From an uncultured Dehalococcoidia bacterium (GTDB lineage: Bacteria > Chloroflexota > Dehalococcoidia > Tepidiformales > Tepidiformaceae), in the NCBI GenBank assembly GCA_938015525.1, contig CALLPC010000021.1, positions 1 through 64,000 of the forward strand: DNA of 64,000 nucleotides, read 5' to 3'. Made by a program: the position numbers and the translations under genes. This document shows positions 9,523 through 17,912 of the stretch, one piece after another. Under the pieces are notes generated by a model. The model made no database searches. It saw only the letters and a list, made by a program, of their open reading frames with translations, and had not been told where the DNA came from. Numbering within the stretch: position 1 is the first letter of the stretch; every line of letters starts with the position of its first letter.

Positions 9523-9620
9523 CACCCTCGGCCGCCCGCTGCGCCCATCCGTTCCATACCCCCTCCGGGTATGCTACGATCTCCTCTAAGACACCCAACG
9601 TTTCCCGACGGAGTGCCACC

Positions 9621-10463
9621 ATGACTGCCGCAACCGTCATCGAGGTCACCGACGCCACCTTCGCGACGGACGTCCTCGAACGCTCGAAATCCCTCCCCGT
9701 CGTGGTCGACTTCTGGGCCCCCTGGTGCGGTCCCTGCCGCATGCTCGGCCCCGTCATCGAAAAGGTCGCCGCCGAGAACGAAGGTCGCGTCCTCCTCGCC
9801 AAGCTCAACACCGACCAGAACCCCCGCACCGCGATGCAGTACCGCATCCAGGGCATCCCCGCTGTCAAGGCCTTCAAAGACGGCAAGGTGGTCGCCGAGT
9901 TCACCGGGGCCTACCCCGAACCCCAGGTCCGCGCCTTCTTCCAGAAAGTCATCGGCGCCGCCGGCACCGCCCCGAGCCAGGCCGACGACCTCCTCCGAAA
10001 AGGCGACCTCGCCGGCGCCGAGCGCGAATACCGCGCCATCCTCCAGAAAACGCCGAACGACCCCGCCGCCATCGTCGGCCTTGCCACCATCCTCCTCGCC
10101 CGCGGCGCCCGCGACGAAGCTGAAAAGCTCCTCGAACGCGCACCGACCGACCGCCGCGCCAAGGCCCTCAAACACCGCATCTTCCTCGACGAATTCCGCC
10201 AAAAGCACGCCGGCGAAGACCTCGAGGGCGAGGCGCGCCGCAACCCCCGCGACCCCCGCGCCCGCTACCGGTGGGGCGTCATGCTCGCCGCCCACGAGCG
10301 GTACGAACAGGCCCTCGACGAGCTCCTCGAATCTGTCCGCCTCGACCGCAACTTCGCCGACGGCGCCGCCCGCAAGGCCATGCTCGCCGTCTTCGATATC
10401 CTCGGGCTCGACTCCCCCGTTACCCGCGAATACCAGCGCCGCCTCTCCAGCGTCCTCTTCTGA
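9621..10463 (+). CDS. thioredoxin-TPR fusion (CnoX/YbbN-like)
   Basis: VDFWAPWCGPCRMLGP active site followed by TPR-like helices; ATG at 9621 preferred over 9447 because the longer ORF overlaps rnpB. Confidence 0.9.
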   Translation: MTAATVIEVTDATFATDVLERSKSLPVVVDFWAPWCGPCRMLGPVIEKVAAENEGRVLLAKLNTDQNPRTAMQYRIQGIPAVKAFKDGKVVAEFTGAYPEPQVRAFFQKVIGAAGTAPSQADDLLRKGDLAGAEREYRAILQKTPNDPAAIVGLATILLARGARDEAEKLLERAPTDRRAKALKHRIFLDEFRQKHAGEDLEGEARRNPRDPRARYRWGVMLAAHERYEQALDELLESVRLDRNFADGAARKAMLAVFDILGLDSPVTREYQRRLSSVLF

Positions 10464-10548
10464 TGCGAGGCCGCGCGCCCGCGTACGCCAATCGCGCGTA
10501 CCCCGGCCCCGGGAGATAATCGCGCAAACATAACCCCCGGGACCGCCC

Positions 10549-11634
10549 ATGATCATCCACATGGCCGAAGGCGCCACCATCGAACAGGTGGAACGCGTCA
10601 TCAACCGCATTACCCAGGACTACGGCCTCCGCTGCGAAACCATCGTCTCCAGCACTACCGTCATCGGCGTCAAAGGCGTCGCCTCCATCGTCGACGAAGG
10701 CCGCATCCTCGAGCTCCCCGGCGTCGACCGCGTCATCCGCATCACCGAAAAGTACAAGGACGCCTCCCGCACCTTCCACCCAGAAGACACCATCGTCTGG
10801 GTCGACGGTCGCGTCCCCGTCGGCGGCCCCTACCTCACCTTCTTCGGCGGCCCCTGCGCCATCGAATCCGAGCAGCAGGCCCTCGACTCCGCCCGCATCG
10901 CGAAAGAAGCCGGCGTCGACGTCCTCCGCGCCTTCGTCGACAAATCCCGCACCAGCCCGTACGACTACCGCGGCCTCGACATCAAGAAAGGCCTCGAAAT
11001 CGCCGCCGCGATGAAGGCCGAGACCGGCCTCCCCACCGTCTCTGAGCTCATCGACCTCCGCCACCTCGACCTTTTCCTCGAATACGGCATCGACGTCATC
11101 CAGATCGGCGCACGCAGCGCCCAGTACTCCCCCCTCCTCGAAGAACTCTCGAAAGTCGATAAACCCGTCATCCTCAAGCACGGTTTCGGCAACGACATGA
11201 ACGAGTGGCTCTGCGCCGCCGCCTACATCATGTCCGGCATCGACCGCGAACGCCGCTCCGTCTCCGAGGGAAACCGCAACGTCATCCTCTGCTACCGCGG
11301 CATCAAGAGCTTCGAATCCGAAACCCGCTTCGCCGCCGACATCGGCATGATCCCCATCGTCCGCATGAAGTCACACCTCCCCCTCATCGCCGACCCCTCC
11401 CACTCCTCCGGTGACCGCCGGCTCGTCGAGCGCGTCACCTACGCATTCGTCGCCGCCGGCGTCCAGGGCATCGAGTTCGACATCCACTCCAACCCCGCCG
11501 AGGCCCTCTGCGACGGCAAACAGGCCGTCAACCACGAAGCGGCTCGCATCATCCAGAACGCCCGCCGCATCCACGCCCTCCTCGCCGGCATCGGCATCGA
11601 GTCCGGGAGTTCCGTCGCCGTCAGCGCAAAGTAG
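10549..11634 (+). CDS. aroF: 3-deoxy-7-phosphoheptulonate synthase
   Basis: GPCAIES, KSRTSPYDYRG, ADPSHSSGDR motifs with N-terminal ferredoxin-like extension. Confidence 0.92.
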   Translation: MIIHMAEGATIEQVERVINRITQDYGLRCETIVSSTTVIGVKGVASIVDEGRILELPGVDRVIRITEKYKDASRTFHPEDTIVWVDGRVPVGGPYLTFFGGPCAIESEQQALDSARIAKEAGVDVLRAFVDKSRTSPYDYRGLDIKKGLEIAAAMKAETGLPTVSELIDLRHLDLFLEYGIDVIQIGARSAQYSPLLEELSKVDKPVILKHGFGNDMNEWLCAAAYIMSGIDRERRSVSEGNRNVILCYRGIKSFESETRFAADIGMIPIVRMKSHLPLIADPSHSSGDRRLVERVTYAFVAAGVQGIEFDIHSNPAEALCDGKQAVNHEAARIIQNARRIHALLAGIGIESGSSVAVSAK

Positions 11635-11707
11635 CCCCGGCTGCAGCCCACACGCGGCAGATGACGTAGCATTCCACCGCACACCCGCTTCCTCGGAGGA
11701 ATCCCAC

Positions 11708-12640
11708 ATGCCAGTCCGTCTCGATGGCCAGGTCGTCCTCGTCACCGGCGCCGGCCGCGGCCTCGGCCGCGCCTACGCCATCGACCTCGCAAAACACGGC
11801 GCAAAGGTCGTCGTCAATGACTTCGGCGGCTCCGTTTCCGGCGAAGGCCACGACGACACCCCCGCCCAGCAGGTCGTCAGCGAAATCAAACAGCTTGGCG
11901 GCGAGGCCATCGCCGATGGCGGCGACGTCGGCAGCTACGAAGACTGCTACCGCATGGTCAAACTCGCCATGGACACCTGGGGCCGCCTCGACGCCGTCGT
12001 CGCCAACGCCGGCATCCTCCGCGACGTCACCATCCACAACATGAGCGAGCAGGACTGGGACAGCGTCATCCGCGTTCACCTCAAGCAGTGCTACAACCTC
12101 GCCCATCACGCCTGGCCCATCTTCCGCCAGCAGTCCTACGGCCGCTTCGTCATGGCCACCAGCACCTCCGGCCTCATCGGTAACTTCGGCCAGGCCAACT
12201 ACGGTGCGGCCAAGGCCGCGATGTACGGCCTCATGAACGTCCTCAAACTGGAGGGCGAAAAGTACAACATCAACGTCAACCTCATCGCGCCCGCCGCTCA
12301 GACCCGCATGACCGCAAACCTCATGGGCCGCGACCCCAACGACCCCGAGCGCGCCGTCGTCATGGCCCCCGAGCATGTCGCCCCCGCCGTCACCTACCTT
12401 TGCTCACCCCAGTGTGAGGAAAGCGGCATCTGCATCGCCGCCTCCGGGGGGCGTTACAGCCGCATCGCCATCGTCGCCAACCATGGGGTCACCTATGACC
12501 CCCACGAGTTCAAGGACGCCGACTGGTTCGCCGAGCACTGGGCCAAAATTACCGACCTTTCCGACGCCTACGTCCCCTGGTCGTTCCGCGAAACCCGCGA
12601 AGAGCACTACGCCGCGAAGAAGGCCGCCAGCCAGGGCTAG
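11708..12640 (+). CDS. SDR family oxidoreductase (3-hydroxyacyl-CoA dehydrogenase, MFE-2-like)
   Basis: VTGAGRGLGRAYA, NAGILRD, YGAAKAAMYGL; ATG at 11708 after GGAGG. Confidence 0.9.
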   Translation: MPVRLDGQVVLVTGAGRGLGRAYAIDLAKHGAKVVVNDFGGSVSGEGHDDTPAQQVVSEIKQLGGEAIADGGDVGSYEDCYRMVKLAMDTWGRLDAVVANAGILRDVTIHNMSEQDWDSVIRVHLKQCYNLAHHAWPIFRQQSYGRFVMATSTSGLIGNFGQANYGAAKAAMYGLMNVLKLEGEKYNINVNLIAPAAQTRMTANLMGRDPNDPERAVVMAPEHVAPAVTYLCSPQCEESGICIAASGGRYSRIAIVANHGVTYDPHEFKDADWFAEHWAKITDLSDAYVPWSFRETREEHYAAKKAASQG

Positions 12641-12663
12641 CCGGCCTCGTCATTGATAACAAC

Positions 12664-12690
12664 GGCCGGCCGGGACCTCCCCGGCCGGCC
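12664..12690. terminator. strong hairpin without U-tract between co-oriented genes
   Basis: GGCCGGCCGGG-ACCTC-CCCGGCCGGCC, perfect 11-bp stem. Confidence 0.55.
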
Positions 12691-12768
12691 AGCCCGCATC
12701 TCCGCTCCGGCTGGAAACCGTCCGCCCGGCGGCGTACCCTTGCTGCCATCTCACCGCCGGCAGGCTCC

Positions 12769-13224
12769 GTGGACGCCGCGCTCGCCGTAACCCTTCTCCA
12801 GCAATCGCCCGACGCCGTCATCTTCGCCGATACCGGCGGAGCCATCCAGGCCTGGAACCCGGCCGCCGAAGCCCTCTTCGGCTTCGCCGCAGCAGATGCA
12901 ATCGGCCGGGACCTCGACATCATCATCCCCGACCAGTTCCGGGAGGCCCACTGGAAAGGCTATCACCGCGCGCTCGCAGCCGGCGAAACGAAGTACCGCG
13001 GGCAGGCCCTTGCCACCCGCGCGCGCCGCGCCGACGGCCGCGAATGCTACGTCGAAATGACCTTCACTATCGTCAAAGACGCCGCGGGCGCAGCCCTGGG
13101 AGCGCTTGCCCACTGCCGCGACATCACCGAACGGTTCGAACGCGAACGCCAGCAGCGCCGCCGACTCCGCGACCTCGAAGCTGAAGTCGAACGCCTCCGC
13201 AGCCTGCTCGACGCTACGTCGTGA
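12769..13224 (+). CDS. stand-alone PAS domain protein
   Basis: LLQQSPDAVIFADTGGAIQAWNPAAEALFGFAAADAIGRDL...HCRDITERFERERQQRR; no effector domain. Confidence 0.85.
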   Translation: MDAALAVTLLQQSPDAVIFADTGGAIQAWNPAAEALFGFAAADAIGRDLDIIIPDQFREAHWKGYHRALAAGETKYRGQALATRARRADGRECYVEMTFTIVKDAAGAALGALAHCRDITERFERERQQRRRLRDLEAEVERLRSLLDATS

Positions 13225-13951
13225 GCCTCGCCCGTACCGCCGAGAGTGCCGAATCGCTCACCCCGACCGCCCGCGCATACCCCTCCGCCGACCCGAACCG
13301 CTCCCGCAGGTGGCGCAGCGTCGCCTCCATGTCCTCCCGCGGTGCCGCCAGCAGCGCTGCGGCCCGCTCCTCATCGAACCCCCGCTCTCGCATCTGCGGC
13401 AGCCACTGCTCTTTCAATGGCGCCAGCAGCCGCTCGGTCACCGTGTAATCGACGATAATCGTCTCGTCATCCGCACCGGCGAGGTCCAGCAGCAGCGCCG
13501 CCGCGACCCCGGTCCGGTCCTTCCCGGCCGCGCAGTGGAACAGCACCCGCCCCTCCGCCTCTGCAAGCGTCTCGAACAGCGTACGGTAGGCGGCCCCGCC
13601 AATCTCCAGGAACATCGCATACACCGCCGCGAACCCCGGGAACTCTCCCTCGAAACCAGCCGGCGACATGTCATGCTGGAAGACCGGCGCGTGCACGACC
13701 CGGATGCCGTATCGCATCGTATCCGGTGTCACGTCCCGCGCCCGCTCCGCGTCCGAGCGGAAATCCACGATCGTCGTCACGTCCAGCTCGCGGAGCTGCT
13801 CGAGGCCGCGCTCCGTCAGCCGATGGAGGCTCGCCGACCGGACCGCCACGTCGGTCGTCATCGACCCATCGCCCGCCCGGTATCCCCCGAGGTGACGCAC
13901 GTTGTGAACGACCTCGAGCCGGAGTTCACGTTCAATCGTCAAAACGTTCAT
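13214..13951 (-). CDS. tyrosine-protein phosphatase (Y_phosphatase3/PtpB-like)
   Basis: HCAAGKDRTGVAAALLLDLAGA (CX5R) signature; GGGTGGGAG SD before ATG 13951. Confidence 0.92.
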   Translation of the reverse strand: MNVLTIERELRLEVVHNVRHLGGYRAGDGSMTTDVAVRSASLHRLTERGLEQLRELDVTTIVDFRSDAERARDVTPDTMRYGIRVVHAPVFQHDMSPAGFEGEFPGFAAVYAMFLEIGGAAYRTLFETLAEAEGRVLFHCAAGKDRTGVAAALLLDLAGADDETIIVDYTVTERLLAPLKEQWLPQMRERGFDEERAAALLAAPREDMEATLRHLRERFGSAEGYARAVGVSDSALSAVRARLTT

Positions 13952-14074
13952 GCTCCCACCCTGACAGCCCCCCGTGAAACCGTTGTTAACAGCAACCAAA
14001 ACACGTCGAGAACGTGCCCGGCTGCTGAACCCGGCGTATCCTCAACGCGCGCGAGATCGCCCCGGAGTTCGCCC

Positions 14075-15166
14075 GTGATCACCCGCGAACGCATCGTCCA
14101 GTCGTTCCTCGACCTCGTCGCTATCGATTCTCCTTCCGGCGATGAAGACGCCATCGCTGCCGAGCTCGAACACCGACTCCGTCGCCTCGGCCTCCAGGTC
14201 GCCCAGGACCCCGCCGGGAACGTCCTCGCCCGCCTCGAGGGTACCGGCGACGCCGTCCTCCTCTCCGCCCACATGGATACGGTCGAACCCGGCCGCGGCA
14301 TCAAACCCCGCTGGGACGGTCCCGACATCATCCGCAGTGACGGCACCACCATCCTGGGCGCCGACGACAAAGCCGGCTGCGCCGTCATCCTCGAGGTCCT
14401 CCACTCCCTCATCGAGGATGGTGGCCCGCACCGGCCCATCGAAGTCGCCCTCAGCCGGGGCGAGGAAGTTGGGCTCGTCGGTGCAGTAAAGATGGATTAC
14501 TCCCGCATCACCGCCCGTGTTGCCCTCGTCATCGATAGCGGCGGCCCGCCCTCGAGCATCCAGGGCCAGGCCCCCTACCACTACACCTGCGACATCGAAG
14601 TCCACGGCCGGAGCGCCCATGCGGGCCTCGAGCCCGAAAAAGGCATCCCCGCCATCACCATTGCCGCCGAGATCGTCGCGGGCCTCCCGCAGGGCCGCCT
14701 CGACCCTGAAACCACCGGCAACGTGGGCGTCATCCGTGGCGGCCTCGTTCGCAACGCCGTCCCCGACCACTGCCTCATCCAGGCCGAGTTTCGCTCCATG
14801 GTCGAAGAAAAAGCCGAAACCCTCGCCCGCGGGGTTCACCGGCACCTCGAAGCCGTCCGCCAGCGATACTCGGGCGCCCGCATCGAAGCCCGCCTCGGCC
14901 TCGCCTATCCCGGGTACCGGCTCGAGCCCGGGGACCCGGCCGTCGAACTCCTCTACCCCGTCCTCCGCTCCCTCGGCTTCGAGCCAAACCCCCACCCCGT
15001 CGGCGGCGGCACCGACGGCAACGTTTTCCGGGGCCGCGGCATCAGCGCAGTCGTCATCGGCCGCGGCGGCTACGACCAGCACACCCGGGACGAATACCTC
15101 GTCATCCCCGAGATGCTCGATTGCGCCCGGGTCGTCGAAGCCGTCGCCCGCTCCGGCGCCGGCTGA
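14075..15166 (+). CDS. M20 family metallopeptidase (peptidase T-like)
   Basis: SAHMDTVEPG, GADDKAGCAVILE, SRGEEVGLVGA, GGGTDGNVF; GTG start. Confidence 0.9.
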   Translation: MITRERIVQSFLDLVAIDSPSGDEDAIAAELEHRLRRLGLQVAQDPAGNVLARLEGTGDAVLLSAHMDTVEPGRGIKPRWDGPDIIRSDGTTILGADDKAGCAVILEVLHSLIEDGGPHRPIEVALSRGEEVGLVGAVKMDYSRITARVALVIDSGGPPSSIQGQAPYHYTCDIEVHGRSAHAGLEPEKGIPAITIAAEIVAGLPQGRLDPETTGNVGVIRGGLVRNAVPDHCLIQAEFRSMVEEKAETLARGVHRHLEAVRQRYSGARIEARLGLAYPGYRLEPGDPAVELLYPVLRSLGFEPNPHPVGGGTDGNVFRGRGISAVVIGRGGYDQHTRDEYLVIPEMLDCARVVEAVARSGAG

Positions 15167-15881
15167 GCGTCACGCCGCGCAGAGCGTGTTGACGCGCGGC
15201 AGTGACGACGCACGGCCGGAGGCTGCCGGGAATACCGGCCATCTGCGCCCGCCCTGCCGGCCCTGCCCCCGGAGCCGGCGCCACGGCCATCGCCAGCGCC
15301 TCGAGCCGCTCCCGTTCGCCCCGGTAAAACGGAAGGTTCGTGCACCGGCATGCCGCTGCGGCCGAAAGAGCCGCTGGCGCCCATCCATCGCCCCCGGGGA
15401 AGGCCGCCGCCGTGAGCTGTCCCAGCACCCGCCCCGCAAACGGCTGCCGCGGCCCGGTGACCGCCACCGCCGGCAGGCCTGCGGGCGGGGCCAGGCCCCC
15501 TGTAGCGATACACCGCAGCATCGCCGCCCGGCCGGCTCGCATCACCCGGATGATGCCCCTCACCGCCCGGCTCGCAGCCTGCACACGCGTCGCTGCGCCC
15601 CTCGCGGCTGCGGTCGCGCGTGCCATCTCGACCGCCGGGTCCGCGACCGGCGCATTTAACGTCCGCACGCTCACCTCCGGCCAGAACCCGCCGACCGCCA
15701 GGCCAATATCCTCAGCCGACGATGCCGCCAGCAGCCGGTCGACCGCCACGAACTCCCCCTCGTGCGAGACCGCGTCGAGCCGGGCGATAGCGGCCCGGTG
15801 CGCGGCCCGCGCCGCGGTGACCGCCGAAAGCGCCCCCGGCCGGTCGGGCATCGCGATGCGAATTGAACGCACGACGGTCAT
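15102..15881 (-). CDS. ACT-domain-containing hypothetical protein
   Basis: N-terminal VRSIRIAMPDRPGALSAVTAARAAHRAAIARLDAVS ACT-like; 3' end overlaps the M20 gene convergently so the C-terminus is uncertain. Confidence 0.55.
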   Translation of the reverse strand: MTVVRSIRIAMPDRPGALSAVTAARAAHRAAIARLDAVSHEGEFVAVDRLLAASSAEDIGLAVGGFWPEVSVRTLNAPVADPAVEMARATAAARGAATRVQAASRAVRGIIRVMRAGRAAMLRCIATGGLAPPAGLPAVAVTGPRQPFAGRVLGQLTAAAFPGGDGWAPAALSAAAACRCTNLPFYRGERERLEALAMAVAPAPGAGPAGRAQMAGIPGSLRPCVVTAARQHALRGVTLSRRRSGRRLRRPGRNRASRG

Positions 15882-15947
15882 GACGTAAGGGTGCCAGCCG
15901 TCCGTCGCCAGCGCATTTCGGCCGGATTGCGCCCCTTTGCGAGACCG

Positions 15948-16328
15948 TCAGTGCCGCGTGTCCCGCTCGAAGGTCCCGTTCGCGAGTTCGCTCAGCCGGC
16001 GAACGAGGGCTCTGCTCCCCTTCCGCACCGGCTCGAACCGCCAGGTCACCGCCTCCTCGAACACCTCCGCCGTCGCCCGCGGAACGGTCCCCTCCCGTGC
16101 CATGACCCACGCCCCGGCGAGCAGCCGCAGGTGGTAGACCGTCGAACCACGGTACATCTTCGCGTCCAGCTCCTCCACCACGGCCGCGAATTCGCCGGCC
16201 ACGCGCTCGGCCAGCGCCGCGGCCGGCAGCCTCACCAGGGGGTCGCGGTCCACGACCCGCCCGAACGACGTCATCAGGTTGCCATAAATCTCATCCGTGA
16301 TGCGCGGTCTGCGCCGAAACCATCCCAC
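15948..16328 (-). CDS. hypothetical protein
   Basis: 126-aa ORF overlapping the 3' end of yqeC, same strand. Confidence 0.55.
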   Translation of the reverse strand: MGWFRRRPRITDEIYGNLMTSFGRVVDRDPLVRLPAAALAERVAGEFAAVVEELDAKMYRGSTVYHLRLLAGAWVMAREGTVPRATAEVFEEAVTWRFEPVRKGSRALVRRLSELANGTFERDTRH

Positions 16329-17073
16329 GTCGCTTCACCTCGTACACGATCCCTGCATGAGCCGTCGCGACCGCCGCCGCCTCGAACTCACCCCCAACCA
16401 GCGTTTCCGCGAGCAGGCCGCCTTCCGCGGCCCCCTCACACCGGTCCGGTACGTTCAGCAGCGCCATCAGCCGCGCCCCGGCAGGCACCCCCTTCCTCCC
16501 GCCCTCAGGGTGGAGGAGCACCGCGGCCATCGCCTCGACCGTCAGCTGCTCCCCGGGCCGCAGCCCGCACAGCCGCGCCGCCAGTTCCGCCCGGTGCACC
16601 CACCGTCCATCGAGCGGCTTCCCGAGCGCCTGCAGCCCCGCGCAAACCACCACATGCGTCGCCCCGCCCGGGATGACCGGCTCGTGCGCTGCCGGCGCCT
16701 TGAACGGCCGGTGCGCCGACCCGTCCCCCTCCACCAGCACGATGCGCCCCGCCTCCCGGAGCCCATCGATGACTGCCGGCTCGAAGCCGAGCATCCGGCC
16801 CCGGTCACCCACGCCGCTGACCAGCGTCACAGCCCCGCCAGCGGCCAGCGCCGCGGTGCATCGTTCCGCCAGCCTGTCCGGCCTGCCGGCAACCACCGGC
16901 GGCATCGGCTGGCCCGCCGGCCGTGTGAACTTCACCGTTGTCGTTACCACCGCCGGGATGCCCCGCTCCTGTGCCTCGAACGCCAGCCGAAACACCAGGC
17001 TCGTCTTGCCCCCGCCGCCCACGACGGCCACCATGGAGCCGGGACCAACGCCGAATGCCTCCAGCAGCGACAT
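16291..17073 (-). CDS. yqeC: selenium-dependent molybdenum hydroxylase maturation protein YqeC-like
   Basis: VVGGGGKTSLVFRLAFEA (P-loop-like) ... VLVEGDGSAHRPFKAPAAHEPVIP motifs; start could also be ATG 17082. Confidence 0.85.
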   Translation of the reverse strand: MSLLEAFGVGPGSMVAVVGGGGKTSLVFRLAFEAQERGIPAVVTTTVKFTRPAGQPMPPVVAGRPDRLAERCTAALAAGGAVTLVSGVGDRGRMLGFEPAVIDGLREAGRIVLVEGDGSAHRPFKAPAAHEPVIPGGATHVVVCAGLQALGKPLDGRWVHRAELAARLCGLRPGEQLTVEAMAAVLLHPEGGRKGVPAGARLMALLNVPDRCEGAAEGGLLAETLVGGEFEAAAVATAHAGIVYEVKRRGMVSAQTAHHG

Positions 17074-17095
17074 CCCTCCCATCCTACGGCCTCCC

Positions 17096-17713
17096 ATGAA
17101 CCGCGATATCGACGCGATGATCCTCGCCGGCGGCCGCAGCACCCGCTTCGGCCGCGATAAGGCCTCTGCCCTCCTCCGGGGCCGCCCCCTCCTCCAGTGG
17201 GTCGCCGAGGCCGTCGCGCCCGCCGTCGACCGCGTCATCATCGTCCGCGCCCCGGCCCAGCCACTGCCCGCCATCGACGTTCCCCTCCCGGTCGATATCG
17301 CCGAGGACGAATTCCCCGGTCTCGGGCCGGTCGCAGGCCTCGCCGCCGGTTTCGCCGCCGCCCGGTCCGAACTCGTTTTCGCCTGCCCCTGCGATGCCCC
17401 GCTGATCGTCCCTGCACTCGTGGCCCGCCTCGCCGCCATCGCCCGCGAAACCGGCGCCGACGTCGTCCGGCCGCATATCGGCGGCTTCCCCCAGCCCCTC
17501 GTGGCCGTCTATCGCCCCGCCGCCTGCCTCCCTGCCTTTCGCCGGGCCATCGAATCCCGCCCCGGCGGCCTCCGCATCGTCGCCGCCTGCGAATCCCTCC
17601 GCGTCGCGGAGCCCGGCGAGGACGCCCTCCGGCCGTTCGACCCCGGTCTCCGCAGCTTCCGCAACGCCAACACCCCGGAGCGCCTCGCCGAAATCGACCG
17701 CCTCCTCGGCTGA
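17096..17713 (+). CDS. mobA: molybdenum cofactor guanylyltransferase
   Basis: AMILAGGRSTRFGRDKASALLRGRPLLQ; CPCDAPLIVPALVARL. Confidence 0.88.
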   Translation: MNRDIDAMILAGGRSTRFGRDKASALLRGRPLLQWVAEAVAPAVDRVIIVRAPAQPLPAIDVPLPVDIAEDEFPGLGPVAGLAAGFAAARSELVFACPCDAPLIVPALVARLAAIARETGADVVRPHIGGFPQPLVAVYRPAACLPAFRRAIESRPGGLRIVAACESLRVAEPGEDALRPFDPGLRSFRNANTPERLAEIDRLLG

Positions 17714-17745
17714 CCCGCAGGCCATGCCAGCCTGCTTACCCTTGG

Positions 17746-17773
17746 TTGACACGCTTGGGGGGCACCCTATGAT
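17746..17773 (+). promoter_or_regulatory. sigma70-type promoter TTGACA-16-TATGAT
   Basis: Perfect -35 (17746-17751) and near-perfect -10 (17768-17773) upstream of the AAA+ gene leader. Confidence 0.75.
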
Positions 17774-17783
17774 CGAGCCAGAG

Positions 17784-17878
17784 GCCCGGCACCTTCGAAG
17801 TTCCGGGCGCACTGCCTCCTCGGCAGTGTCCGGGAACGGGCTCGCGCCGTGGGGCGCCGCCCCTCCATCGGCTCCCGG
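17784..17878 (+). promoter_or_regulatory. structured 5' leader of the AAA+ gene (three successive stems)
   Basis: Stems 17784-89/17803-08, 17810-16/17822-28, 17830-35/17873-78 with nested 17851-55/17859-63. Confidence 0.5.
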
Positions 17879-17912
17879 CATCCGCCGGTAACCAACTCGG
17901 AGTGGGACACCA

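Noticed and set aside
9447-9620. N-terminal extension of the thioredoxin ORF
   Set aside because: Overlaps the 3' part of rnpB; the thioredoxin domain begins after ATG 9621 with an appropriate upstream region.
8916-10610. 564-aa minus ORF across rnpB and thioredoxin
   Set aside because: Runs through the RNase P RNA gene and antisense to thioredoxin-TPR; no recognisable domain.
17774-17846. Assignment of the AAA+ leader to a cobalamin or Moco riboswitch because of nearby mobA and the CACTGCC element
   Set aside because: Core conserved elements of those classes are not visible; kept only as an unclassified structured leader.
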